NCBI GenBank assembly: GCA_964426915.1
Contig: CAYRTD010000028.1
Location: 1-31,314, forward strand
Length of the DNA: 31,314 nucleotides
Direction: 5' to 3'
Origin: CAYRTD01 sp964426915
GTDB taxonomy: Bacteria > Bacteroidota > Bacteroidia > Bacteroidales > GCA-2748055
Positions 23,200-31,314 of this stretch are shown in pieces; position 1 is the first letter of the stretch; the number at the start of each line of letters is the position of its first letter. Position numbers and translations under genes: made by a program. The notes beneath the pieces were generated by a model. That model searched no databases. It saw nothing but the letters and a program-made list of their open reading frames with translations, and had not been told where the DNA came from.

Positions 23200-23559
23200 T
23201 TACTCATCCCCGTAAAGACCCAGTTTATTTCCTTCGCAATCCATAAATACCGCAAAATACCCACGGCCTTCAGCTTCAATTTTGGTTTTTGGCTGAACCA
23301 TTGTTCCTCCATTAACTTTGATTCTTTCAATTGCTCCTTCAAGATCCTTTTCAGCATTAAAGCTTACCAAAGTTCCATCCTGACCTGGTTTAAAGTTCGG
23401 CGCAAAAGAAATTGCTCCTTCACCAGTTGGGAAGCAAGCCATCTTTTCCTCACCGCAATCAATTGTCTGCAAATCGATTTGTAAAACGGATTTGTAAAAT
23501 TTTACGGCTCTTTCAAAATCTGATGTTGGGATTTCTACCCATGAAATTAATTTTGTCAT
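23200..23559 (-). CDS. VOC family (glyoxalase/bleomycin-resistance fold) protein
   Basis: This 119-residue single-domain protein starts at ATG 23559. It has both beta-alpha-beta-beta-beta halves of the VOC fold: SWVEIPTSDFERAVKFYKSV at the start and TLVSFNAEKDLEGAIERIKV, ending with GYFAVFMDCEGNKLGLYGDE. The conserved FYKSVL helix and the final D-x-x-GNxxGL motif are typical. Many members use a metal site of His/Glu residues; here a Glu in the first strand and a Glu near the end of the motif region are missing or shifted, so a ligand-binding rather than catalytic role is possible. The physiological substrate cannot be told. Confidence 0.85.
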   Translation of the reverse strand: MTKLISWVEIPTSDFERAVKFYKSVLQIDLQTIDCGEEKMACFPTGEGAISFAPNFKPGQDGTLVSFNAEKDLEGAIERIKVNGGTMVQPKTKIEAEGRGYFAVFMDCEGNKLGLYGDE

Positions 23560-23636
23560 TGTTTTGAACTTTTCGTTATTAAAAAATTTTCATAACAAAA
23601 ATAATTTCACTCCCAGCTGCAAAATTGGAAAATCGC

Positions 23637-23905
23637 GACATTATGGACAGACACTTCTAGTGTCCGTCAATAGAGTCGAGAGTCTGTTTCAGAACCGAAC
23701 CGCCAATGGCGGTGAGCTAAGCAAAGCTAATGTTCGAGATCAAGCCTGCCCAGTTTTTTACGGGGGCGCGCAACCCCATGTCGCTGAAGCTTCTGCGACA
23801 CGCGGATAGCCACTTAATATTATGGGATCCCTCGCTATTGCTCGGGATCAGTTCGACTAAATGATTTTGAAAATCAAAATCATAGTCTCACTGACATTAT
23901 GGACA
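23637..23905. repeat. Palindrome-rich non-coding segment flanked by a 14-base direct repeat
   Basis: GACATTATGGACAG occurs at 23637-23650 and again at 23892-23905. The segment between contains many perfect or near-perfect palindromes: CCGCCA-ATG-GCGG type at about 23700, GGGG ... CCCC at about 23762, GTCGC ... GCGAC (about 23780-23800) around GAAGCTTC, and GATCCC ... GGGATC (23826-23849). No protein is supportable. A third copy of the motif, inverted, lies at 26128-26140. The segment looks like a dispersed repeat or MITE-like insertion. Confidence 0.5.
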
Positions 23906-23908
23906 GGA

Positions 23909-25663
23909 CTATTTAGACATTTTTTTTGATTTCACTATTGCTGGATCACCCAAAGTATTCTCACTTGCTGCATCTCCATAAACATAGATAAGGTCCGTTC
24001 CCAAGGCACCTATGCATGCAGGATCGATACCATCAGAAAAATCTCCGGATATTGTTTTCCAGTTTGCTCCGTCATATAAATTTAAAAATGGATAGAAAGA
24101 GCTTGTTGACTCATTATACTTCATGCTGGCAACAATAAGATTTTCATCAGAATCTATTGTTAAGCTTAAGGGGAATTGAAACCAATCTTCTGTTGAGTTT
24201 GAAATAATCTCCTCAGCCGATGATGATGATGTGATTTTATATAAGCCACCACGATAACTTGAATTAGTACTGCCTGCAATAAAATATAATTCAGTACTCC
24301 CCTTAGCTATATCAATATTAGCAATATTGTCTTTTGTCCATGACAGATCTGTTGACCAGGACGTACCATTTAAATGGTGAATATACAAAACATTGTCTAT
24401 CAGGTAATGTAAATATAATTGACTTCCTATTACTTCCAGGTTCACATCGGATATATTCCCTGAAGCGATAATTCCATTACCATCGCCTCCGACTGTATCC
24501 CAGGTGCTGCCATTGTATTTCAAAACTTGTAAATCATAATCAGGGTGTTGTTTTATTGCCATGTACAGATCATCATCATAAACTTCTATTGCTAAGGCTG
24601 ATGGCGCATCTGCCTGTCCTAAATTATCAGGAGCCAGATTATTACCCCATGAAGAACCGTTCCATTCGTAGACGCATAAAGAATCCTGGATGCCGGCCAA
24701 ATAATGGCTATAAGTTGATATTGCATAATTTATATCGTCAAATTCATTTGGTGGATCGATGGTCCATTCGTTCTGCCAGTTTGTTCCGTTAAAACTATAT
24801 AATTGATGTACCCCATATCCGGTAGCGCCTGCCTCATTTATTAGTCCGAGGTATAGTATTCCGTTTACATTCTTCTCTGATAATTGTGTTATTCCACCTT
24901 GAGTTGAAACGGCAAACTGACCCAAATCCGTTGAAATATAACTAACTGTAGGATTATCTCCGGCTGATGTAGCTCCTACAATACTACCTTCAACAGGAGT
25001 AGTAGACTCAGAGTGATATCCTCCTGATGGAAGGTTTAGTTCAAAAGAATAATATACATCAATCCGGTAAAAAACATCTTTCCCTAACAATGAAGCAGGT
25101 AATTCATCGGTAAATGACCTGTCTTCTCCAACCTGTCCTACCTTCTGATAGGTTCCCAGGGAATCCTCACTACGATGAATGTCAAAAAATATTTCTGATT
25201 GATTAATGAAGGTGCCATTGTTTTCTTCGTTCCATCTGAGGGTATTGACTGTTGTGTTATCCCATTGAACGGTTGAACTTATTTCTATTTCTGTTACCGG
25301 AATTATATTATAAGCATAGCCTTCCTCGATCTCAGAATACTCAGCATCCTCCGGCCAATCATTTTTTATACGGTATTCGAATACCTTACCGGGGGGCATG
25401 CCTGTGTTTGGGTATCCGTAATTATCATCAAAAGATGTTAACTCCGTTCCTGTAATAACCTGCCACTCTCCCCCTTCTTTTTCTCTTCTTTCTAAAATAA
25501 CAGAATTTACATCCGGGGCTTTCTCAAAATCAATATGAATACAACCTACTGCAGATCCGTCTGTAGCATTTAATTGTTTTGGCTTTGGATTACCTTCTTC
25601 TTCTTTGTCGCAAGAAATCAGAACAAATAAAATCGAAATTGTTGTAATAATAATTTTCTTCAT
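23909..25663 (-). CDS. FN3-containing lipoprotein with propeller-like repeats
   Basis: The protein has 584 residues from ATG 25663, chosen because KKIIITTISILFVLISC is a lipoprotein signal (lipidated Cys); the frame extends upstream to 25741 without conserved sequence. Residues about 30-240 contain two fibronectin-III-like segments (LNATDGSAVGCIHIDFEKAP and STVQWDNTTVNTLRWNEENN with FDIHRSEDSLGTYQKVGQVG). Residues about 250-584 show repeats of the form YNGSTWDTVGGDGNG, LNGTSWSTDLSW, YDGANWKTISGDF and FNGTNWQNEWTIDPP, each a W-containing strand, indicating a beta-propeller. It is probably an outer-surface protein binding a ligand. No enzymatic motif seen. It is monocistronic and ends 3 bases from the repeat segment. 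Confidence 0.7.
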   Translation of the reverse strand: MKKIIITTISILFVLISCDKEEEGNPKPKQLNATDGSAVGCIHIDFEKAPDVNSVILERREKEGGEWQVITGTELTSFDDNYGYPNTGMPPGKVFEYRIKNDWPEDAEYSEIEEGYAYNIIPVTEIEISSTVQWDNTTVNTLRWNEENNGTFINQSEIFFDIHRSEDSLGTYQKVGQVGEDRSFTDELPASLLGKDVFYRIDVYYSFELNLPSGGYHSESTTPVEGSIVGATSAGDNPTVSYISTDLGQFAVSTQGGITQLSEKNVNGILYLGLINEAGATGYGVHQLYSFNGTNWQNEWTIDPPNEFDDINYAISTYSHYLAGIQDSLCVYEWNGSSWGNNLAPDNLGQADAPSALAIEVYDDDLYMAIKQHPDYDLQVLKYNGSTWDTVGGDGNGIIASGNISDVNLEVIGSQLYLHYLIDNVLYIHHLNGTSWSTDLSWTKDNIANIDIAKGSTELYFIAGSTNSSYRGGLYKITSSSSAEEIISNSTEDWFQFPLSLTIDSDENLIVASMKYNESTSSFYPFLNLYDGANWKTISGDFSDGIDPACIGALGTDLIYVYGDAASENTLGDPAIVKSKKMSK

Positions 25664-25905
25664 GATATGATACTTTTGGGTAGGAAGTTTATTTTTTATT
25701 TTTTTGTCAATTATCCGGTTTAGCATAGTTCCACATCTCACTATCAGTGGTATTTTCGGGTTTTAGATTTCTAAGTTACTTGAAACCTGTTAAATATCCT
25801 CCATTTTCTTGGATGATTCGATACGATATTAATTAATTGCTAAAGTAGTTTATGACTTCATACGAATTTTTCTATTTCTTGGTTTGCCAAATTGAAAGTT
25901 GATTT

Positions 25906-26115
25906 TTAAGTGAATTGATTTATTTTTTCAATAAAATCCGATTTTGAATCCGTATATGCTTCTCTGTCATTCCTAAACCTATCTGCAAGTTCCAACTTTA
26001 AGGCTTCACATTCTTTTGCAATCTCTTTGTGATTAATCAAGTAGTCCTTAAATCGAATTTCTTTCCAATCACCTTTGTATCTGATGTGTACATGGTAGGC
26101 TTGTCCTTTAAATCC
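25906..26115 (-). pseudogene. GrpB (UPF0157) family C-terminal remnant
   Basis: On the minus strand an open segment preceded by an in-frame TAA encodes GFKGQAYHVHIRYKGDW, then EIRFKDYLINHKEIAKECEA, LKLELADRFRNDREAYTDSK and SDFIEKINQF before TAA 25908-25906. The YHVHIRY, RFKDYL and DREAYTxxKxDFI blocks are the C-terminal half of GrpB/UPF0157 proteins, which have a nucleotidyltransferase-like fold. The N-terminal half is absent. The broken side lies beside an inverted copy of the 13-base GACATTATGGACA motif. Confidence 0.6.
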
Positions 26116-26127
26116 TTATTTAGTGTT

Positions 26128-26140
26128 TGTCCATAATGTC
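26128..26140 (-). repeat. Third, inverted copy of GACATTATGGACA
   Basis: TGTCCATAATGTC on the plus strand is the reverse complement of the motif at 23637 and 23892. Together with the 23637 copy it extends to 19 bases with one mismatch (GACATTATGGAC A/G-A-ACACT). It borders the GrpB remnant. Confidence 0.5.
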
Positions 26141-26315
26141 TGATATTACCCGCATTGGTTGGCAGAAAAGTCCTGTGCCGGCATTCTTCAGAATTGATCC
26201 GGTATCAAAATTATAGCTCATTGATAATATATCTTCAATAAGATAAATGAAAATTAACTGATAAAAACAAAAAAAAATTATAATATTGTATGAACGGAAC
26301 TTAAAAATAAGAGTC

Positions 26316-27830
26316 ATGACATTAGACAGACGGAACTTTATTAAAAGAACAGCAGCAGGTACAACAGGTGCTATCCTTACCGGCAGTCTTTTCCCAAAAA
26401 TATCTTCAGCAGCAAATAACAACGGAAATCTGCTTTTTGGATTTTCTACGGCCGATTCGGTATTAAATGAAGCCAGAAAAAATATTCCGAAAGTCAGACA
26501 ACGTAATGCTGAGGTACGATTTCTTGATAAGGGTGGTCAGGCATTGGAAAATGTCCAGGTATCTGTTGAACAAATAGACCACCAGTTTTTATTTGGAGAC
26601 AATAATTGGCAAATGGCTGCCATGGTGCGTAATGGAATGGAAAATTCGGACAGGTTGAAATATTACCGGAAACGATTTTCTGAAATTTTAAACTCACTAA
26701 ATACCACTGTTTACTGGACGGAAAGACCCCGAAATGATGCAGTGAAGACACAGGATTTTCAGGGTGAAGTTGTATGGGACAATTTTGATGAATCCGTAAA
26801 CTGGGCAAATTCTCATGGATTAACGGCAAAGGGTCACCCTATGTACTGGACGGTACCTAAAGCGATTCCCGAATGGTTGGCCAGGTATCCATATGAAACG
26901 CATATGAAATTTGTTGAGGTCAGGATCCGGAATCTTGCTGCAAGATTTAAAAACAGGGTTAAATTATGGGATGCAGTAAATGAAATGCTTTGGGAGCCGC
27001 ATCCTAAAAACCTGGCAAAGCGTTTCTGGCCATACTGGGAAACCCAGGAAAACATGGTCGATTATATCGGCAAAGTCATCTCCTGGGCTCGTGAAGAAGA
27101 TCCAGGTGCCCTTTATACAACTAATGATTATGGGTTATCGAGTACAAAATTTGGTGAGAAAATAAGCCAAAATGGAAAAAAAGTAAATTCAGGTATTCAG
27201 CGCAAGCGTTATATTGAATTGATCCACCGGTTGGGCGATGCGGGGGTTTCCCCAAATTTAATGGGAATACAATGTCATACCGGTTGGCTGTCTCCTTCCG
27301 GACAAATGGCATTTTACGATGAAATGTCCAAAGCGGAAATTCCAATTAGCGTTACCGAATTTTGGGCGAATATCAAAGAACTAAAAAACCAACCCCAAAA
27401 AGCCGTGGAATCGGAGGAATGGAGAAGTTTTGGTGGGAATAAAAAATATGAAGGCCTGAGTGAATCGGAGCTGGAAGAAATACGAGATAAATATATCCTG
27501 GATTACCTGACAATCGCTTTCGCTCATCCCAATATCCATTCTTTCTATTTCTGGGGACTCATGGGTACAGCTGTTAAATTCAACAATCCCCATAACTCTT
27601 CTCATGAAATGCAGCCTATTTTTTTCAAATTGAAAGATTTGATCCATAATCAGTGGAAAACCAAGACGAGTTTGATAACGGATACTAATGGGAGAATTAC
27701 TTTTCGCGGATTTTGTGGCGAATATGCTTTAAAGATAAAACCCGAAAATGGACCTGCTACAGGCTACCGGTTTTCTATCGATAAAAATATAGAAACTAAC
27801 AGGGCTACAATAAAAACTATTTTAAGTTGA
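26316..27830 (+). CDS. Tat-exported GH10 endo-1,4-beta-xylanase
   Basis: The protein has 504 residues from ATG 26316, chosen because it begins a twin-arginine signal (TLDRRNFIKRTAAGTTGAIL) ending near SSA at about residue 32. The catalytic domain follows: the EVRFLDKGGQALENVQVSVE strand module, then the (beta/alpha)8 barrel. Acid/base Glu 223 is in KLWDAVNEMLWEP and nucleophile Glu 348 in ISVTEFWAN, the two canonical GH10 glutamates. Other family blocks are GLTAKGHPMYW, YTTNDYG, GIQCHTGW and FWGLMGT. The expected activity is cleavage of internal beta-1,4-xylosidic bonds in xylan, outside the cytoplasm. The length is compatible with a single-domain enzyme plus a short C-terminal strand module. 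It is not in an obvious PUL with SusC/SusD. Confidence 0.85.
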   Translation: MTLDRRNFIKRTAAGTTGAILTGSLFPKISSAANNNGNLLFGFSTADSVLNEARKNIPKVRQRNAEVRFLDKGGQALENVQVSVEQIDHQFLFGDNNWQMAAMVRNGMENSDRLKYYRKRFSEILNSLNTTVYWTERPRNDAVKTQDFQGEVVWDNFDESVNWANSHGLTAKGHPMYWTVPKAIPEWLARYPYETHMKFVEVRIRNLAARFKNRVKLWDAVNEMLWEPHPKNLAKRFWPYWETQENMVDYIGKVISWAREEDPGALYTTNDYGLSSTKFGEKISQNGKKVNSGIQRKRYIELIHRLGDAGVSPNLMGIQCHTGWLSPSGQMAFYDEMSKAEIPISVTEFWANIKELKNQPQKAVESEEWRSFGGNKKYEGLSESELEEIRDKYILDYLTIAFAHPNIHSFYFWGLMGTAVKFNNPHNSSHEMQPIFFKLKDLIHNQWKTKTSLITDTNGRITFRGFCGEYALKIKPENGPATGYRFSIDKNIETNRATIKTILS

Positions 27831-27883
27831 AGTAAATATTAATATTGTCTGTCAATTGATTAGGGTGTTTGAAATCCAAAAGG

Positions 27884-28042
27884 TCAACCCACAAAATTCA
27901 TAATCAGAACAATAACGAATATTACAAGAAAAATGTAGAAAAGAATTTTTGCAATCGCAGCAAAACCTTTGGCTATTCCGGTAAATCCAAGCAGGGCGAA
28001 TACCAGTGCCGCGATTAATGCGGCTATAATCCATCCAATCAT
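27884..28042 (-). CDS. DUF1328 small membrane protein
   Basis: A 52-residue frame from ATG 28042 to TGA 27884 reads MIGWIIAALIAALVFALL, then GFTGIAKGFAAIAKILFYIF and LVIFVIVLIMNFVG. Two hydrophobic helices flank a GFTGIAKGFAAIAKI turn, which is the DUF1328/YtjA signature of small membrane proteins found in many bacteria and often linked to stress conditions. The length matches the family. It is easily missed because of its size. It converges with the xylanase gene. Confidence 0.75.
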   Translation of the reverse strand: MIGWIIAALIAALVFALLGFTGIAKGFAAIAKILFYIFLVIFVIVLIMNFVG

Positions 28043-28558
28043 GATAAACAAGTTTAATGAATAATTGATTTAAAATTTTATCCAATAATTTCAATATTCA
28101 TTCCTTTAAACCAAAAAGTTGTTATTATCTTTATTTCTTGCTTCGAAATATTTATTTGCAGGGAGAATTACCTATCCTGTTTAAAAAATGAAAAGTCGTA
28201 TACTTTGACTATGCGGAGTGAGTCCAGCCCTTTAGGGGAGCCAGAGAGGCGCCCAAAGAGAATTAACAATTTTTAATTTACATAACAAAATACCTGTCCA
28301 TAAGTCCATAATACCTGAAATCTCCGTTGTTGGAAAAAAAGAAAAATCCGCATCTGTAATAGCAGCAGTAAATGTGGAAGCAGAGAAACATATACCCATA
28401 ATATGCGAATATTTTCCACAAAAAATGATCTAAAGAATGGCAGGAGGACACAGCATTGGCGGCAAAGCAACTTTCAAGAACAAAAAACTAACTAAAAAAC
28501 CTTCATACACCTCATAGTAATGCTTCAGAAGCCAGACAGACGAAAGAGAGTACAATTC
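28043..28558. other. Non-coding or degraded region
   Basis: No recognised gene is present. A plus-strand frame at about 28235-28432 (containing SVVGKKEKSASVIAAVNVEA) reads like protein but has no recognisable family or plausible start. A 26-codon frame follows at 28438. A short palindrome-rich stretch lies near 28225-28255. It may be a relic. Confidence 0.3.
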
Positions 28559-29473
28559 TTATTGATCAAACAAAATAGCATGGCTTTTGGGTTTCATTTT
28601 ATAGCCATAACGTTTGGTATATACCCATGTAAACTCGGCTCCGAAAAACAAAATTAAACAGCTATAAGTAACCCACAACAGTACGATAATAACCGATCCG
28701 GCGGCTCCGTATACATTGCCCGGGCTTGAATATGCAAAATATAAACTGAGTATTTCCTTGCCTAAGGCAAATAGTACAGCCGTGATCAAGGCTCCAACCC
28801 ATACACTTCTCCAGCCTATATGGGCATCAGGCAAATACTTAAATATCATGGCAAAAAGAATGAATACTACTCCCAATGGAATAAATATTTCGCCAATTAG
28901 GAGAAAATGATAAGCCACATCAGGAAGCCAGTTTGCCAGATAACCCTCCAATGAGGTAAGCAGGGCGGACACAACAAAACTAACCAATAGTAAAAAGCCG
29001 ATGATCAATACAAATCCAAAGCTCTTGGTGCGATCAATAAGATACCTTAGAAACCCACTTTTGGGATCAGATTTTAGATTCCATATGCTGTTAATTGAAA
29101 TCTGCAGGTGATAAAAAACACCTGTTGCCCCAAATACAAGACCCCCAATACCAATAATGGCGGAAAGCCATGTTGTTTCGGTTTCACTGGCTCTTCTAAA
29201 AATAGACTCGACTGTTTCTGCGGTTGAAGCTCCCAGGGCGGATTCAATTTGCCCGTAAATCTCTCCTTCGACAATTTCGCCTTTCCAAAAAAAATTGAGA
29301 ATGCTGAATGTGATCACAAGCAAACCTGGCAAAGACAATAAAGCATAATACGCAACCACTGCACTCAAACGCCAGGGATCATCTTTCGTCCAGTTAATTG
29401 TTGTTTCCTTTATCAGAGATGGTAAATGTCCAATCCTGAAACGAGACTCTTTTGTATTTTCTGCAGTAGTCAT
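28559..29473 (-). CDS. YihY/virulence factor BrkB family membrane protein
   Basis: This 304-residue protein starts at ATG 29473. A short N-terminal segment is followed by the signature ETTINWTKDDPWRLSAVVAY with YALLSLPGLLVITFSILNFF as the first membrane helix. Further helices lie at about 105-125 (WLSAIIGIGGLVFGATGVFY), 150-180 (SFGVLIIGF type), 200-225 (FLLIGEIFIPLGVVFILFAM), 235-260 and 270-290. The WRSVWVGALITAVLFALGKE and YGAAGSVIIVLLWVTYSCLI blocks are characteristic of the YihY/BrkB family. Its exact function is unsettled; it is an inner-membrane protein sometimes annotated, wrongly, as ribonuclease BN. It stands alone, with a 529-base gap to the divergent receptor gene. Confidence 0.9.
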   Translation of the reverse strand: MTTAENTKESRFRIGHLPSLIKETTINWTKDDPWRLSAVVAYYALLSLPGLLVITFSILNFFWKGEIVEGEIYGQIESALGASTAETVESIFRRASETETTWLSAIIGIGGLVFGATGVFYHLQISINSIWNLKSDPKSGFLRYLIDRTKSFGFVLIIGFLLLVSFVVSALLTSLEGYLANWLPDVAYHFLLIGEIFIPLGVVFILFAMIFKYLPDAHIGWRSVWVGALITAVLFALGKEILSLYFAYSSPGNVYGAAGSVIIVLLWVTYSCLILFFGAEFTWVYTKRYGYKMKPKSHAILFDQ

Positions 29474-30002
29474 AAATATATCGTATATAAAAACCTACTT
29501 CTAAAATTGTTCCAAATGCTTTTGTAAATTTTTGTCTGAATGATTTTTTTTGGCTTAGTCGTGGCTTAAATACTATGTTGCTGGTGCAAAACAGCTGCAA
29601 ATACCAGAATTATAGTAAACTCATAAAAGGGATTATCAGAAATGTCAAAAAGCCAGTTCATGTCGATAGTACAATTAACAGGTTTTTTTGTCCGATATAC
29701 CAGTTTATTGATCGTAAAATTTCTAAACTGGTTTTGCTGAGAAAGTTAGCAAACCAGTTTTTTTTATGTCTCTTTAGCTTTTTCCAGGAAAGGTATTCAT
29801 GGCCGCAATGCTTCGGCCGCTCGCCATAGTTCCATCTAATCTAAATACCATAGAAAGCTTTTTGGTTAGATTGGCTTTTAATTCCCTTAACATTTTTCAT
29901 AAAATAACCAGGCTTTTTTAACAATTACATAATGTAGGCTCCATCTAAAGGTAATATACATAGGATACCTTTATTTAAATTATAAATACTAATATAAAAA
30001 TA
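29474..30002. other. Divergent promoter region with a terminator-flanked small transcript candidate
   Basis: Between the divergent membrane-protein and receptor genes, a strong terminator at 29725-29766 implies a short plus-strand transcript upstream of it. The only frame is 32 codons (29642-29740), whose stop lies inside the hairpin. TACCTTTA at 29966-29973 is a near match to a -7 box, about 30 bases before the receptor ATG. Confidence 0.35.
29725..29766 (+). terminator. Strong rho-independent terminator
   Basis: AAACTGGTTTTGCT pairs with AGCAAACCAGTTT (one bulged T) around a 9-base loop, followed by a run of eight T. No annotated plus-strand gene ends here, so it probably terminates a small RNA or small protein transcript in this gap. 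Confidence 0.65.
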
Positions 30003-31314
30003 ATGACAAGATTAAAATTTTACTCATCATTTCTTTTTGTCGCCTTAACCATAATAGGTGTTCAGGCACAACAAACCGGAATTATCAAAGGAAGAGTTTT
30101 AGACTCCGACAATCTATCAATGCCAGGTGCTAATGTAGTTATTGAATCCCTTAACAAAGGAACGATTACCGATAATTACGGGTATTTTACCCTCACCGGA
30201 ATTCCTGAAGGAACTTATGAACTGACAGTTTCCTACATCGGCTTTAATCCCGATCAAAAACAGGTAAGTGTTGAACCCGGAAAAACATCCCTTACTAATT
30301 TCAGTCTGAATGCCGGTATCGAATTATCTGAAGTAATTGTCAGCGGTCAATTACAGGGTCAGTCGAAAGCCTTGAACACCCAGATGAACAAAGGCAACAT
30401 TACCAATATTATTTCATCCGACCAGGTAGGACGTTTTCCTGATGCCAATATTGGCGATGCCTTAAAGAGAATTCCCGGTATTAATGTCCAGTATGATCAG
30501 GGTGAAGCTCGTTTTGGGAGCATCAGGGGGACCTCACCTATGTATAATTCAGTAACAATAAACGGTGAACGCATTCCCGGAGCTGAAGCAGAAGAACGTG
30601 AAATTCAGCTTGATCTGGTGCCTGCTGACATGGTACAGGCCATCGAAGTTAATAAGGCCATTACTCCCGACATGGAAGCCGATGCCATTGGAGGCTCGGT
30701 AAACCTCGTTACCCGGTCTGCTCCTTATGACCGCCGTATGAGTCTCACTCTAGGTTCGGGCTATAATATTCTTGCCAGCAAACCTATGTACACCGGGGCC
30801 TTTGTATTGGGTAACCGGTTTTTTAATGATAAACTGGGAGTTATTGCCAGCGCTTCTTACCATAATCATGATTTTGGTAGCGATAATACTGAAGCCGAAT
30901 GGGATTACCTGGATGAAGATAATAAGAACGGTACGGCCTATGCAAACGAAATCCAGATACGCCAGTATGTTGTACAACGAATCAGGCAAAGTCTCTCACT
31001 CAGCCTTGATTATAAATTTAATCCCAACCATACTCTTATTTTTAATGGAATATATAATCACCGGAATGATTGGGAAAATCGCTATGCAACCATCTATAAA
31101 GATATTGAATACGATGAAGACAGCGATTCATGGGCAGGCGTAATTGAAAGAGAACTGAAAGGTGGTGGAAATAATGATAACGTAAATAATGCCCGTCTCG
31201 AAAATCAGCGTATGATGAATTTCGCACTAAGCGGTGATCATCAGTTCGGGAAAATTAAAGCCGACTGGTCAGCTTCATACAGCAAAGCTTCTGAAGAAAG
31301 ACCAAACGAACGGG
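30003..31314 (+). CDS. TonB-dependent receptor (partial, 5' end)
   Basis: Starts at ATG 30003 and is open to the window end, so about 437 N-terminal residues are seen. Domains in order: a signal peptide (TRLKFYSSFLFVALTIIGVQ, cut before AQQTG); a carboxypeptidase-regulatory-like domain at about 27-105 (IIKGRVLDSDNLSMPGANVV ... GYFTLTGIPEGTYELTVSYI); and a plug at about 120-235 with DQVGRFPDANIGDALKRIPG, SIRGTSPMYNSVTINGERIP and MEADAIGGSVNLVTR. The start of the barrel follows. The GRFPDANIxDAL and DMEADAIGGSVNLVTR blocks mark the subfamily of TonB receptors usually associated with carbohydrate uptake. No SusD gene is visible in the window. The tail is cut by the window edge. Confidence 0.93.
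   Translation, partial: MTRLKFYSSFLFVALTIIGVQAQQTGIIKGRVLDSDNLSMPGANVVIESLNKGTITDNYGYFTLTGIPEGTYELTVSYIGFNPDQKQVSVEPGKTSLTNFSLNAGIELSEVIVSGQLQGQSKALNTQMNKGNITNIISSDQVGRFPDANIGDALKRIPGINVQYDQGEARFGSIRGTSPMYNSVTINGERIPGAEAEEREIQLDLVPADMVQAIEVNKAITPDMEADAIGGSVNLVTRSAPYDRRMSLTLGSGYNILASKPMYTGAFVLGNRFFNDKLGVIASASYHNHDFGSDNTEAEWDYLDEDNKNGTAYANEIQIRQYVVQRIRQSLSLSLDYKFNPNHTLIFNGIYNHRNDWENRYATIYKDIEYDEDSDSWAGVIERELKGGGNNDNVNNARLENQRMMNFALSGDHQFGKIKADWSASYSKASEERPNER

Noticed and set aside
5140..26315. Polysaccharide utilisation locus with SusC/SusD
   Set aside because: TonB receptors and carbohydrate enzymes are present, but no SusD-type gene is seen and the enzymes are scattered on different strands.
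27852..28094. 80-residue minus-strand frame overlapping the xylanase downstream region
   Set aside because: It is an out-of-frame shadow of the DUF1328 gene at 27884-28042, which has clear membrane-protein coding character.
1..31314. CRISPR array, rRNA or tRNA genes
   Set aside because: No regularly spaced direct repeats and no tRNA cloverleaf or rRNA signature were noticed on either strand by eye.

Overview
The window looks like a chromosomal stretch from a member of the Bacteroidota, probably a carbohydrate-degrading environmental lineage. The evidence is two TonB-dependent receptors with carboxypeptidase-like N-terminal domains, a DUF4249 lipoprotein, several SxxC lipoproteins, an AraC regulator, PL22-like and GH10 enzymes, and promoter boxes of the Bacteroidota type TAnnTTTG. 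Base composition is AT-rich. No rRNA, tRNA or CRISPR array was seen.

Layout. 1-425 is the 3' end of a type I restriction subunit gene (hsdR). 426-4610 is a defence/stability island on the minus strand with three toxin-antitoxin modules. The first is a HigB-like toxin with an antitoxin that joins an HTH to an ImmA/IrrE metallopeptidase. The other two are tandem, paralogous HigB/HigA pairs, one of which carries a third, Imm10-like gene. Between and around them lie an ORF-less group II intron remnant and two similar inverted-repeat sites that bracket the first module. 4728-5108 holds a beta-barrel gene fragment welded to group II intron domains V and VI. 5140-9617 carries a secreted beta-helix protein, an outer-membrane beta-barrel protein and an MscS channel.

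9956-15754 mixes intact secreted or lipoprotein genes with a striking number of remnants: a serine hydrolase with its middle deleted, an alpha/beta-hydrolase C-terminus, a PKD/SprB-like repeat fragment, and a frameshifted lipoprotein start downstream of a PL22-like enzyme. 15751-22112 is a tight minus-strand operon (secreted protein, TonB-dependent receptor, DUF4249 lipoprotein, large secreted protein) with start/stop overlaps, so it is probably one outer-membrane uptake or surface-assembly unit. Upstream are an AraC-type regulator and a VOC protein.

23560-26300 holds a palindrome-rich non-coding segment, an FN3-type lipoprotein and a GrpB C-terminal remnant. A 13-base motif recurs at three junctions there. 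26316-27830 is a Tat-exported GH10 xylanase. It is followed by a 52-residue DUF1328 membrane protein, a YihY/BrkB membrane protein, and the start of a second TonB-dependent receptor that runs off the window.

Overall the window combines polysaccharide-related surface genes with a plastic, decaying accessory region. The most interesting parts are the tandem higBA modules with visible operator sites, the recurring inverted-repeat sites around them, the group II intron debris, and the cluster of gene fragments. No wholly new system can be proven from the sequence alone.
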